Shown here one piece after another: positions 21,205 to 32,398 of a DNA stretch of 45,176 bases. The position numbers and the translations under genes are program-made. Positions within the stretch are counted from its first letter, which is position 1. Every line of letters starts with the position of its first letter. The DNA comes from Gryganskiella cystojenkinii (taxonomy: Eukaryota > Mortierellomycota > Mortierellomycetes > Mortierellales > Mortierellaceae), in contig JAAAIG010000155.1 in assembly GCA_015852425.1 (NCBI GenBank), forward strand, positions 1 through 45,176, written 5' to 3'. The notes under the pieces were generated by a model that ran no database searches, was not told the DNA's origin, and worked only from the letters and a program-made list of their open reading frames with translations.

Positions 21205-24073
21205 ATGGACGACCACAACTCACCCTTCCTCAGCAACAACAACAGCAGCGGCTCAGGGAGCCCATCGCGTGTTCAACAGGATGCAGTCGACTTGTCAATG
21301 TCAAATCGACACTCGCCTCAACTCGGCATCTTTGGGAGTCCCAGAAAAAGCCGTTTACACTACCGTCGTAGCTCTTTTACGCCTCTCTTTGGACGCGATG
21401 ACTCGGGTGTCTACGAGGGTTCGAGCGAAAAGTTCATCAACGACCCCATTCATGTATGTCCGTTCAGTTTCCTTTGAAATATTTTTTTTTCTTAATTTTT
21501 TTTTTAATGGTGTCATGGTTGTGTCAAATGCACGGACACAATGCTCTCTTTTCTTTTTCTCTCGCTCCTTTTTTTCTTTCCTTCGACTCCGCCCATGGCT
21601 CACTTGGCTCCCTTTGCTGCGCTGGACCGTTGCGTTGGACAGGCACGCCACTAATTTTGATGACAGAACTAATCGTTCGCTCTAACACCCCCTCCTCTTC
21701 AAATATTCTGGATGCTAATAGGGACATGTTTTACTCGACAACGATTGCCTCAGTTGCATAGACACACCCCAATTCCAAAGACTTCGGGATCTGAAGCGTA
21801 TGTCTTCATTTGGACGTTTCTTGTTTTTTGGTGTTGAGGTCGATTTTTGTATCAATTGAAGGAGTCTCGACTTATCTTCCCACTCGTTTATTTTTATTTT
21901 TTACTGTTTCTCTCCCTTTAATTTTAGAACTTGGGTCCGCCTACTATGTCTTCCCCGGTGCAACACATAATCGTTTCGAGGTATAGTGAAGGCATTCAAT
22001 CAGTGATGGGATCGAGTATCATCCACTAATAGATCGATTATTAACTAGCTTCCCGTTTGCACTGTCGTCAAACAATAGCATTCGATTGGAACTTCACACT
22101 TGGCCGGAGAGCTCGTCGAACGATTCAGGGACACACAACCAGAACTGGAAATCAATGAGAGCGATGTCAAGTGCGTCAAGTTGGCTGGACTGTGCCATGA
22201 TCTTGGTGAGTCATAACTCATTTGATGTTGCATGCTCAAAATACAAAAATGGCGTTAATCAACACCGACCCATTCAATGGAATTTTTTTTTGTCCCGCTG
22301 TTATTGATACCATTGGTGCACGCGCATTTTTATGCACCGTTTTACCCTTTAGGCCATGGACCTTTCAGTCATGTCTTTGATAACGAATTTATCCCTCGCG
22401 CCATTCCTGGATCGAACTGGACACACGAACAAGGATCCGAGATGATGCTCGAGTTTCTGGTGGAAGAGAACGGCGTTGACATTGACAAGGAGGAGCTTCA
22501 GTTCATCAAGGACTTGATAATGGGTGAACGTCGTGGAAACAGCCAGTACGTCAAACACCAAAGGAATACTACCTTGGGGAGGCCTCCCCCCTTTTTTTTT
22601 ATTGTTGTTGTTGTTGTTACTGGCAGCTCCAAGCGTCAACAACACCGCAAGGCAAAGAATGGCTAAATCTTATCTGTTTTTGTTTTCTCGCCGATGATTT
22701 AGACGCCCTGGATTCCTGTTTGATATCGTCTCCAACAAGAGAAACTCTCTGGACGTGGACAAGTACGACTACCTTCAACGAGACTGTTACAACGTTGGTA
22801 TAAAATCTTCCATCGATTGTTCGCGACTCATGCGTATGTCCAGGGTCATTGATGATCAAATCTGTTGGCACCACAAGGAGGTTTACAACCTCTACGAGTT
22901 GTACCATACCCGATTCAGTCTGTTCAAACGTGTGTACACCCATCGTGTGGGCAAGGCGATCGAGTACATGCTCACGGATGCACTTTTGGCCGCAGACAGT
23001 GTCATGGGTATCTCGCAATCGATTTTCAGTGGAGAGGATTATCTGCACTTGACGGACGATATCATACGCCAGATCGAGCGATCCAAGGAACCTGTAAGCT
23101 TATCTGATAACCATTATCTGGTCTCTATGACTGTTGGATGTACCTATGCTGAAAGATGTTCTCTAACCAATACTTGGTGTTGTCATTTTTTTTTAAAAAA
23201 AAAAAATGGGAATTGATAGGGACTGGAAGAATCCAAGGCAATCATTAAGAGGATCCGGAACCGAAACCTGTACAAGTTTGTGGACGAGTTGTTGATCCCT
23301 AGGGAAAAGATTGGACGGTTGACCAAACACAACATCAATTCGGCTGAAATTGTCTCGTGTCAGGGACCCAATGATCATTTAACTTTGGATGATGTGATTG
23401 TCGAGTTTTTGAAGAACAACTATGCGATGAAGGACCAGAATCCAGTCGATGGTATCAAATTCTTTTCCAAGAACAATCATTTCGGTGAGTTTTTGTCTTT
23501 TCCTTTTGCTCTACGCGTGCATAGGCCGTCACCACAGAAAAAATTTGGTCTCCTCATCACATAGTATTAATCCAACATATATTATGCGATTATGCGTACC
23601 GGGAATTAGAATCATATCATATTCCAAAGGAAAAGGTGTCGAGTCTGATTCCCAGCGAGTTTCAGGAGAACATTATTCGAGTCTTTGCTCGCGATTCGTC
23701 CAAGGTCAAGGCGGTCCATGAGGCATTCAGACGGTTGATGTCTCGTTTCTACCGGGGCAATGATGGATCCTCGAACCTGCCACCGTCCTCGACCTCGCCA
23801 TACTATGATTCCAGAAACACGACCCCAGAAAAGACACTTGCGCCTAGTTCGGTCGGCATGGGATGGTTACAGTCCCGCCAGGCGTCACCAACGCGAAGAC
23901 TCTCACGACATAGCAGTCAGGGCGATTTGACGACGATTGGCCAGAGTAAGAAGCGCAGAGGACGGAGTCAAAGTCGGTCCCCAACCCGGGTTCCACCAGC
24001 CCAGCATGCGCGTCTGAGCTCGATGACTTCATTAGGGAATGGGGTCCAGGATGTATCTGATGACGAGCGTTAG
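21205..24073 (+). CDS. SAMHD1-like HD-domain dNTP triphosphohydrolase
   Basis: Probably hydrolyses dNTPs to deoxynucleoside and triphosphate, regulating nucleotide pools. Eight exons fit: 21205-21453, 21722-21797, 21928-21980, 22079-22205, 22353-22545, 22703-23093, 23220-23484 and 23610-24073. They total 1818 bases, or 605 aa. The catalytic set matches animal SAMHD1: H127 (RFEHS), H166-D167 (CHDLGHG) and D252 (DVDKYDY, then Tyr and RD). [10 protein letters not shown], which carries the Asp/Gln/Arg contacts for the activating guanine nucleotide, is also kept. The N-terminal 80 residues are a Ser/Asn-rich segment with no SAM domain. The C-terminal 110 residues are Ser/Arg-rich and probably disordered. 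The exon 3 donor (GTATAG) is weak; other junctions are canonical. Several introns have long T runs, one with a TTG repeat. Confidence 0.93.
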
Positions 24074-24172
24074 ACAAGTAAAATAAATAAATTAAAAAAA
24101 AAGATCGCTTTTTCAAAAGTGTTGGAAGTGGGGTCGCATATGGAGTAACAATGGAAAATATTGGATGAAATC

Positions 24173-24747
24173 TTAGGCCTTCAGTTTTCGACATTGGGGT
24201 TGAAAAGTGTTCAGTAGACGATCTCCATGATCTTTCTTGCCATAGCTTTCAAAGGACGCGTCCAAAGTCTCCGAAAACTGCCAAAGACACAGTGAGGAGA
24301 CCTGGACCAAAAAAAAAAAAAAATTAGGAGATTCGATAGCATAATGAATATTTATTTAAAATATATCGTCCCCTTATTCTTTCAATCTTCAATCGTTTCA
24401 GGGCCCTTTTCCGACATTACAGCAAATCCTAGTTGCGTCTCACCAGCAGGTCCAAGAGCCCCTGCACCGAGATTGGGTGCCCCTGCCAAAGTGTGCAAAA
24501 CACTCTCCCTAACCATATCAACAATTCCATTTGTATCCCTTTGATCTTGATTGACATCATGAAGTGTGATAGATTGGCGTTCGCCATCTGAATGGTCGAC
24601 CACGGCTGGTTCTTCTTGAGGATAGGGGGCAGGGCTACGCTCGCGGACTTCGACTTGACTTGTGATCGGGGTTGCGTCCACGAGAGTTGCAAGGATGAGA
24701 ATTGTGAGGGAGCAGATACCAAAGTAGGTGAGTGAAAAGGCATGCAT
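24173..24747 (-). CDS. small secreted protein, probable two-exon gene
   Basis: No family recognised. The ATG at 24747 opens a hydrophobic leader of about 26 residues ending LVDATP, a typical signal peptide, then an acidic hydrophilic region with the dibasic-like RERSP. The continuous frame gives 121 aa, stopping at 24382. An intron with donor GTAATG at 24420 and acceptor GGTCCAG before 24301, with a CTAAT branch site and a T-run, joins in phase to a second exon ending at TAA 24173. That gives 151 aa and a tail with two cysteines. The same GTAATG donor type is used in the tryptophanyl-tRNA synthetase gene here. I favour the spliced form slightly. A TATA box sits about 90 bp upstream. Effector-like size and secretion are inference only. 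Confidence 0.6.
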
Positions 24748-24834
24748 GTTGGGTAAGATACGTGGAGTAATGAGTATGAGGCTTGAGGGTTTGCGGTTGA
24801 TAGTGAGAGTGGGATGCCTCGGGTTGTTCTCAGC

Positions 24835-24842
24835 CTTTTATA
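24835..24842 (-). promoter_or_regulatory. TATA box of the small secreted protein gene
   Basis: TATAAAAG on the minus strand, 88 bases upstream of the start codon at 24747. The position suits a core promoter with a short leader. Confidence 0.6.
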
Positions 24843-27800
24843 CTTCGCGAACATCTGTGAGGATGTCAGTGTTTGGATTTTCGTGCATGAATGTAAGGCA
24901 CAGCAGGAGATGGATCAAGGTACAGCATCAAAGGACAACAGCAAACGATCAAGGGACAAAATCAAAAAAATCAGGGGAAAACAAAAAGGGAGGGAGGTCG
25001 AGGTCAAGGTCAAGGTCATCAAGGGGATGCAAGAAAGAAATACGAGAAACGTCAAAAAAAGGCAGATGACACAGGGAACAAAGGAAGTAGAGACACATTA
25101 AAGACCTAGGGCACGCCAAGAAGAGGAGGAATGCTGAAAAAAACATGAAGGGGATATTGAGCGAGGAGGGAAGCAGAAACAGGCAACATCAAAGGACAGC
25201 AGCACCCCCTCAAGATCGTGAACTGTCCCTCTTGTGAATTGATTCCTCTTTTTGTATTGTTTTGATTCGGGAAAAAAGGTCTCTCTCTCTCTCTATCTTT
25301 CTCTTCGTGTCTTTATTGCCCTGGCTTTACATATTCATTGACTTCCTTGAGAGTCTCCCGTAAAGATCAACAAGCGAGATTGCTCGATTTTTTTTTGTGG
25401 TGTCCGCTTCGTTTCCTTGATAATTAGCCCCGATCTTTACCATAAACCTGAACCTCCTCTCTTGGTCACATAGCCACCTAACGAATACCTTAAAATAGCT
25501 TATTACGCGAGAAATGTTGGGTGCAGGACATGCGAGTGTCGCGCTGATGTTAGTTTCATATAACGAGAGAGAAAATATATCCTTGGACTAGTCACTTTTG
25601 TGGACGTATCGAAGTACATAGGGCGTGTTTAATCGAAAAAACGAAAGTTCCACAGAGAAAAACGCGATTGTTTGCTCAACCTCCCTCTTTCACGGTGCTT
25701 TGGTTGCCTCTCTCATCAAACCTTGAATCTGGGCCGCTGCAAAGGCCTCCTCATTGTCCCTTCTTTCTTTTTTCTCACAATTCCGCCTTGGGAAATTTTG
25801 ACCCCTGAAAAAAAATCATTTGGCAGCTGGACGAAAACTGACGATCTGATTGCCCCATTTGACGTGAAGAAAAGAATTAGAATGTGATGACCATCGACAG
25901 CACACTCCTTCCGTACATGATGAACGATCGTTCTTTTTAGACTAATACCTACGCGAGAGAGATGGGAGACGGGGAGAAAATCATCCGCGTGAGCTAAGCT
26001 CTAGCCCTTCTTTCTGCCCTGAAAAGCTCCTTCTCCCCAAAGTTAGAACCCGATTCCCAAGGTTTCTCCTCTTTCGCCCCATAATTTGTTACCGGCTAAA
26101 TCGACAATTTTGGGTCAACATTGCCCCTTTGGACAATTTTTGTTTTGTTTGGGCTTGTACCACGCGAGTTTTCTGCAGGACCCTGAATACTTTTTTCCAC
26201 CAATTAGATTTTTGTTGGATGGTGGCACCTGAAAGAAANNNNNNNNNNCCCCCCCTCCTCATCCTCAGCAGTAAATGCTGGACTTTGTTGGCGGTTCCCG
26301 ATACAGTCTCCATCCTGTTGCCTGTGATGGCCATTTAACGGATCATAGCGATAAAAAATGTTCATATATATTTGAATTAGGCCTCTGTCGAATCAGATGG
26401 AAATTGACTTGACCCCCATCAGCATCTGCTTGGCCGTTAGCGTAGACGCGTGAGAAAACAACAAATGACAACGAATGAGAACAAAACAAAAGTGAGAGGA
26501 AGGGAAGGGACATTCCAGAGAAGTTCCCACCGCACCGTCTTTCCCGCAGGAACAGAAAATCGAACAACATTCATCCGGACCGTTCCCTTATCGTGTTTTG
26601 TGTTTTTGTCGTTGGATACGCCGGCGTGCTTTGCGTTAATGATGATTTGACGATTTGTCTTATTCTCCCCTGCAGCATGCATTGTAGTTTCGAAATTGAA
26701 CGAAAAGACTTTGACCCATGCCCTGAACCAAAAAAGACACCACTAGCGAAGGTTTTGACGAATTACAGTTCATTTCTTTTCTTCAATTCGATGGCTGGTA
26801 AAGAGTCAAGGCGAAGTCTAAACAATAGAATGGGGCACTGCGCTTCGGTATTGTCTCTTTGGGAGTGTATTATCAATGGCTTGTCATGTAGGAAGGAGAG
26901 GACCCTGATGAAACCCCAACCTATTTTTTTCTTGCTATTTTCTTTTGTTTGTTTATGGTGCCATTCAACAGGGTTCGGCAAGATAAAGGGGAAAACTGGC
27001 CCTCGTCCACAATTGCAAAATGGAGTGATTTGCAGCCATTTCCATGTATGGGTGAGGAAACCATGAGGGAAGCAGACACAAGAATAACGACATATTGCCT
27101 GGTCTGCCGTTTTTCTGGCACAGTTTTTGATGCCGCCATGGGAAGATTAGAAACCGTGCTTTCACAGGACTGAGTGATAGCAAGAAAAAGGGACGAGCAT
27201 GATGAGCCATTTCCTCGGGAGCATGACGCGAGCGTTGATTGGCCATGACCGCATGTGGAGGCATGTGCTTTGGTAACAGAAACCAAGACAGGCACTGTCT
27301 TTTAAGCGGTTACTGTACTTGTCCTTGAGAGCTTTTCATTGCAGCTGTTCGTTTGTCGTACATGTCTTGCGTCAGAATAGGCAGAGGAGAGGGAGTTTAT
27401 TTTACTTTGACGGAACAAGAAATATCCTCATATTTTCAGTAGTTATTTTGAGTGCAATTTTTGTTTATGTTGAGTTACACCCCAACTCGTCGAATTAGTT
27501 AGTGGCTCTGCAAAGGGTTCAACCCTTCCGGTCCTTGCCCTTGCATGATCCCCAGACAAGTGTTTACCATCAACAAAACAAAGAAAAGGACAAACACCCT
27601 CGGCTCTCAAATGGACAAGGGAATAAAAAAAGTCGCTTGCGTGCTTTTGCCCGAATCGAGAAAAACCTTGGCACACGGTGGCGCGAAAAATTTCGCAGGA
27701 GGGTCCACTTTGTCCTTATTTTGCCCTTCGCTCTCCGTGTGGACAAAAGATTACTTTTTGTTTTCTGCTTTTTGTTTATTACACAACCGTTTCCGTTGTG

Positions 27801-28355
27801 TGTTAAGGGCAGAGTAAGGTTCGATTGTTGTAGTTGATGCCCCTGAAAGAGCAACGACCCTGTTGGTAATCCTCTCAGGGCGAAAAGAAACACAAAAGGT
27901 CTTTCTCAATGGTCGATCTGCCGGACGTGGTGAAATGGGAAAAACATTGATTGAATTCGTCTCTGATATGTTTACAAATCCGCCTCTCGTTGCATTTCTA
28001 GTCAGCCCAATGGCATACTACTTTCCAACCTTGAACCATGGCGTTAATCAACCTTTCTCAATTTTTTTCTTTTTGTTGGTTTTCTGTTTCCTCGCTCTCA
28101 GTTTTTTTCCGTTCGAACCACAATTATCACGTAACACTGGCTCTTTCTTCCGAGGGTTCTAGACTTGAACACGAAGTTTGACTCGTAACTCTGTTCAATT
28201 GAAATCCGCAATGGCGAAGGGAAACAACTTCAGGGTTCGCTTCATCGACTCCATCCTCGGAAAGAGCTCGACTTTCATTCTTTTACTCTTTACTTCCCAA
28301 AAGAAACAGCCATTACTCGGCCGAGTTGGGTGACCGAGAAACTCTTCTTTTTTCG
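24843..28355. other. gene-poor region of about 3.5 kb
   Basis: No gene is supported. Open frames up to about 157 codons occur on both strands, but they lack domains, codon bias and splice signals. Contents include a CT microsatellite at 25281-25294, an assembly gap, and scattered A/T runs. The right end is the promoter of the aspartic protease gene. Its composition resembles decayed intergenic or transposon-derived DNA, but I could not identify any element. Confidence 0.5.
26239..26248. other. assembly gap (10 N)
   Basis: Ten undefined bases flanked by GAAAGAAA and a C-run. The true missing length is unknown, so distances across it are unreliable. Confidence 0.99.
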
Positions 28356-28363
28356 TATAAAAG
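28356..28363 (+). promoter_or_regulatory. TATA box of the aspartic protease gene
   Basis: TATAAAAG, 94 bases before the chosen start at 28457, followed by a CT-rich leader. Confidence 0.65.
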
Positions 28364-28456
28364 GACATACCTATCCTCCTCCATTTCTTTTTGTCTTCTT
28401 CTTTATCCGATCCTCCTCATCCTTCTCCCCTTCTAAACAACAACACTTCCAGCACA

Positions 28457-29629
28457 ATGGTCAAAGTCCTCCCCATCCTCCTCTTGAGTGTCGCCGCTTG
28501 CGTCTACGCCGCGCCTGCTCCCAAGCACAGCACCGTCAAGGCCCCGCTTAAGCGCCCCCACAACCCTGCCAAGTTGAACGATATCCACAGCCGCGACACT
28601 CGCCGTTGGGCTCACCTGGCCACCACTGCCACCTCTTCCTCGGTCCCTGCCATCAACGCCGATGTCTCCTACCTGATCACGGTCGGTTTGGGTACCCCAG
28701 CCCAGAACGTCGATGTCATCTTTGACACTGGTTCGTCCGATCTCTGGGTCCAATCCTCGGCCTACGACCCCTCGCAGTCCTCGACCGCCAAGGACCTGGG
28801 AGAGACCTGGCAGATCCAGTACGGTTCCGGTGATGCCTCTGGTGAAGAGTACACCGATATCGCCACCATTGGTTCATACACCTTCACTCAGGAATTCGGT
28901 ATTGCCTCGACCGCTGATGGTTTCGATGGTATCTCGGGTCTTGTTGGATTCGGTCCTGATGATCTCTCGCCCATCACCAACACGGGAGAGAACATCCCCA
29001 CCCCAGTTGACAACCTCTACAAGAATGGTCAGATCTCGACCAACTCGGTCGGTGTCTACTTCAAGGCCATCACTGATGGTAGCACCCAGGAGACTAACGG
29101 AGAGGTTACTTTCGGCGGTGTTGACTCGAGCAAGTACTCTGGATCAATCACCTATGTCCCCGTCACCAAGACCAGCCCCGCCAGCGAGTACTGGGGTATC
29201 GACGTCAGCAGCATCACCTACGGTTCGACCAAGGTCACCAGCACCGTCCACGGTATTGTTGACACCGGTACGACTTTGATCCTCCTTTCGACCTCGGCCA
29301 TCACTGCCTTGTACAAGAACATCTCTGGTGCCAAGCTCGACAACAACTCCGGTCTTTACACCATCCCTTCGGCTCAGGTCTCCAAGCTCCAGAACATCAC
29401 CTTCACCATCGGTGGTGTTGCCTTCACCTTGACCCCCGCCCAGTACACCGTCCCTCAGAACCAGGTCGCTTACCTAGGTGGCCAGGCCGGCACTACCTAC
29501 ACCTGGATCGGTTCTCTCGGTGACAACAACGCCGGTTTGGCCTTCATTCTCGGACAAAAGTTCTTGGAGAACTACTACTCTGTCTATGACACCACCAACA
29601 AGCGCGTTGGTCTCGCCAAGGCTGTTTAA
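28457..29629 (+). CDS. secreted pepsin-like aspartic protease (family A1)
   Basis: An extracellular acid endopeptidase made as a zymogen. The intronless frame gives 390 aa. The ATG at 28457 (context CACAATGG) begins a clean signal peptide (about 1-18, ending VYAAPAP), so I prefer it to an in-frame ATG at 28391. A basic propeptide follows to about residue 65. The two catalytic aspartates are D90 in DTGSS and D269 in DTGTT, with the flap tyrosine in QYGSG at about 122. The C-terminus ends GLAKAV, as in fungal members. The mature part has no cysteine at all, so it lacks the disulfides of classical pepsins and resembles the polyporopepsin type. Codons are strongly C-ending, unlike the flanking DNA, which suggests high expression. 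Such enzymes usually serve nutrient acquisition. Confidence 0.95.
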   Translation: MVKVLPILLLSVAACVYAAPAPKHSTVKAPLKRPHNPAKLNDIHSRDTRRWAHLATTATSSSVPAINADVSYLITVGLGTPAQNVDVIFDTGSSDLWVQSSAYDPSQSSTAKDLGETWQIQYGSGDASGEEYTDIATIGSYTFTQEFGIASTADGFDGISGLVGFGPDDLSPITNTGENIPTPVDNLYKNGQISTNSVGVYFKAITDGSTQETNGEVTFGGVDSSKYSGSITYVPVTKTSPASEYWGIDVSSITYGSTKVTSTVHGIVDTGTTLILLSTSAITALYKNISGAKLDNNSGLYTIPSAQVSKLQNITFTIGGVAFTLTPAQYTVPQNQVAYLGGQAGTTYTWIGSLGDNNAGLAFILGQKFLENYYSVYDTTNKRVGLAKAV

Positions 29630-29964
29630 ATCTAAAATACCCTCTCTCACCTTCTGGCAAGGATGGCTCCGACTTTTTTTTTCGTTGCTCTCATGAATAA
29701 GTCAAATTGTATTTACCATGGGGTGCCCAGCTCTCCCCATTCTACCATCTTTTGTATGTAGTCCTCTTTCACTTCTTACTGGTTACGAAGCTGAATTAAA
29801 AAAAAACAACAAAAAAGCTTGCCTTTTCTGTGTCACATTATTTCCAGGTACCATCACAAATTGTTTGTCGAATTGCTCTTCCATCAGGTGGATGTTTGGG
29901 GGTATTGATGGGTTAGATTGAGAAAGATACGAATCACCTTTGCGCCGCGACGCGAGGCGACAGC

Positions 29965-29972
29965 TATAAATA
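29965..29972 (+). promoter_or_regulatory. TATA box of the 242-aa secreted protein gene
   Basis: TATAAATA, 126 bases before the start codon at 30091, followed by a T/C-rich leader. Confidence 0.55.
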
Positions 29973-30090
29973 TGGCTCACATTTTTTTTTAATTTCCTGT
30001 TTTTATTCTGTTTCTAGTCACATTCGCTCACTCTTTTGTCTACCTCTCCATCTCTTTTCACCAACGACTATCTCGCCTCTTCCTCTTTCT

Positions 30091-30819
30091 ATGAAACTCA
30101 CAGCTGCCGCCGCCATCCTTGTCTCGCTCGCGCCTTCACTCGGTTATGCGCTTGTCGGGAACGGTTGGGCCTTTGACAAGGTCCCCGCCTCTGGTCTGAG
30201 CGATGTCACTTTTGCCTTCAACATGGCCAAGGCCCCGCATAAAAGCGGGTTTTATTTCGCACAGCAGTTCAACTTTATCAACGTCAAGGACGTAGGCTAC
30301 ACGGGTGTCCAGCCTCGAGAGAACTCTGCGGGCCAGAGTGTCGTTCACGCCGCGTTTTCCTCTTTCCAAGCTGGCACCACCAGCAAGCACCCCAACTGCA
30401 GCGATGGTGCCGATGGTGGTGCCGGTGTCAGTTGTTCGGTTGAGATCAAGGGCAATTACAAGCACACGTACAATCTGGTCGTCAGCAACACCAAAGGAAC
30501 GACATGGCGGGGAACCTTGGTCGATACTGTCACAAAGTCTAAGACCGTGGTCGGCGAATGGACACTTCCCAAAGGCTCTGGCAAGATCTCCAACGGTCAA
30601 GTTGGGTTTGTCGAGTATTACACTTGGAACGGTCAGCCTTCGCACACCTGCAAGTCGCTGCCACTCACCGAGGCGACCTTCTACGCCCCTACGTCCAAGA
30701 CGGCGGGAGCAAAGGGAGGCAAGATCACCACAGTGTATGAATATGGTGATTGTGTTGGAAAAGCTGGGTACTCTGTCAAGAAATTGGGCGGGGCTTATGA
30801 TATTAAGGTCGGCTTTTAG
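30091..30819 (+). CDS. secreted protein of a locally duplicated family, possibly DUF3472-like
   Basis: The intronless frame encodes 242 aa with a clear signal peptide (MKLTAAAAILVSLAPSLGYA). The mature part is Gly/Lys-rich with four cysteines (in PNCSD, VSCSV, HTCKS and GDCVG), enough for two disulfides. The order of motifs, FYFAQQ, GYTGVQP, CSVEIKGNYKHTY, W-x-GTLVD, VGEWTLP and GFVEYYTW, recalls DUF3472 secreted proteins, which lack known activity; I hold that link loosely. It is the only full-length, undamaged copy here. Related copies are the fragment at 1-212 and pseudogenes at about 32046 and 33085. It follows the secreted protease in the same orientation, but nothing shows co-regulation beyond both having TATA boxes. 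Confidence 0.85.
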   Translation: MKLTAAAAILVSLAPSLGYALVGNGWAFDKVPASGLSDVTFAFNMAKAPHKSGFYFAQQFNFINVKDVGYTGVQPRENSAGQSVVHAAFSSFQAGTTSKHPNCSDGADGGAGVSCSVEIKGNYKHTYNLVVSNTKGTTWRGTLVDTVTKSKTVVGEWTLPKGSGKISNGQVGFVEYYTWNGQPSHTCKSLPLTEATFYAPTSKTAGAKGGKITTVYEYGDCVGKAGYSVKKLGGAYDIKVGF

Positions 30820-30989
30820 TACACCTTTCTAGTTTTTTGATAAAAATTGATTGCAATTTTGAGCACAATCACGACGATATGCTTTTTCTTTCAAATGTGG
30901 AGCAGCTGGGATGTTTTCGACCACAGTGTTGTCCCTTGTCCCCGAAAAAAGACAAATGGCTGTTTGTTCGAGTTGAGCCCACAACAATG
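30820..30989 (+). repeat. 3' flank shared with 213-392
   Basis: Aligns with the sequence following the copy at the left edge, with indels. A short part (TTTTGAGCACAATC) also recurs after the pseudogene at 32046. Confidence 0.75.
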
Positions 30990-31439
30990 TACGGTATCGA
31001 GGGTGTCCTTGGGTGGATTACAGTTTCGGAAGAAGCTTTGCTATTGCTCTCGGTAATGGTAATATGTCAAAGTTTCACTCTCCCTCGAGAAAATACCTGC
31101 TTTATGACTACATACAATACAAAGGGTTGCCTCCACATAGGTCTATACCTTAGCCTTAGAGCCAGAGAACCGTCAGCGTTCAGGTATGAGAGACTTTCGT
31201 CCGAGATCAAGATTTTTTCTGACTTCACTTTCTCAGTTTGACCAACGCGTTCGCCATTTTTATTTCTTGTTTGTGTACCGGAGCAGCTCTCTCATCAATT
31301 TATTTTAAGTTTACAACCAAGGAATTTCCACCCCCCTGGCGAAAAATTTACACAGGGCGTGGATATTATACCCACATAATCCACTCCCCGCGTGCGCGTT
31401 TTTCATCCCAACGGGAATGTAGAAGAGAAAAAGGTATTA

Positions 31440-31624
31440 CAGTCAAACCTCTGATATTGCATACTCTCGGAGTGCATAATCTCCCCAAACGCATTTTTTT
31501 TCGGGGGACCCTATTTTAAAGTTACATGGGAATCTTCCAAAGCCCTGTTGTCAAACTGCATAGTCTCTCCAAATGCATGGAAAATAGGATGGCCCATGAG
31601 TATGCAATATCAGAGGTTTGACTG
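31440..31624. mobile_element. pogo/Tc1-mariner-like MITE with TA target duplication
   Basis: A 185-bp non-coding element with perfect 27-bp terminal inverted repeats at 31440-31466 and 31598-31624. The ends begin CAGTCAAACCTC, as in pogo/Fot1-type transposons, and are flanked by TA at 31438-31439 and 31625-31626. Inside are two direct repeats of 22 bases (31473-31494 and 31557-31578, 19 of 22 identical) that could be subterminal transposase-binding sites. It has no coding capacity and would need a transposase supplied elsewhere. Perfect ends suggest recent movement. It sits between the intact secreted gene and its decayed copies. Confidence 0.85.
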
Positions 31625-32045
31625 TATATATCCACGAGTATGGTAGAGAAAAAGGTATGTCGGGGGGAGGGGTGGAAAAAAGGTATCCATGGGGGGCGTG
31701 GAGTGTGCTGCCGAGGGGGTGTATTCTTTTTCATAAGTTTATTAGGAAACATCACCGCTCGTTTTTGGGAAGAGCTTGAGCTTGTTTGTTGAAGAGCCGT
31801 TGGTAGAATGTGCTCTCTGCCCTTCCCTCACTCTCCTCGTCGTTGTCATTTCTTGTTACGCCCGTCCCACTTTTTGATTCGCATTTCCATGCCGTTATCG
31901 GCATGTCGATGTTTGCCATCATTACGTCAAAAAAAGAAGGGGCGAGGGTTTGGAAGAATTCATTCACTTAAGCGGGTTTTTTTTGCGTTCCATCTTTTTT
32001 CTTTGTCCTTTTCTGCTGATCCGTCAATTTTCTCTGTGCCTTCTC

Positions 32046-32398
32046 CGACATTCTATCACAAAGTCTGCGATCGTGGTCGGCGAATGGACACTTACCGAGG
32101 ACTCAGGCAAGATTTCCAACGGTCATGATGGGTTTGTCGAGTACTACTTCTGCAAAAGCCAGCCATTGCGTACCTACGTCTCTCCCGTTCTTAGAAGCCA
32201 CCGTTACGCCCCACGTCCAAGACTACTTGTTCCAAGTACGGCAAAATCACGGAGGTGTATGAATACGGTGATTGTATTGGAAATGTTGGGTACTCTGCCA
32301 AGAGATCGAGTAGGGCTTACGACATTTTAGTTCATGCGATTTTGCTTGAAAAAATAATTATCTGGGTTATTGTACATTGCGTTTTTGAGCACAATCGC
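32046..32398 (+). pseudogene. truncated, frameshifted copy of the secreted-protein gene
   Basis: Matches the 3' 40 percent of the gene at 30091. It starts at the TVTKSK region, continues through VVGEWTL, SGKISNG and GFVEYY, then shifts frame in the PLTEATFYAP region and resumes with KITEVYEYGDC, GYSAK and AYDIL before losing the normal end. The 5' part, signal peptide and promoter are absent. Weak similarity continues past the stop position to about 32398. It is a 5'-truncated relic. Confidence 0.85.

Noticed and set aside
26593..27066. 157-codon open frame in the gene-poor region
   Set aside because: Cys/Phe-rich random-looking composition, no third-position bias, no recognisable motif.
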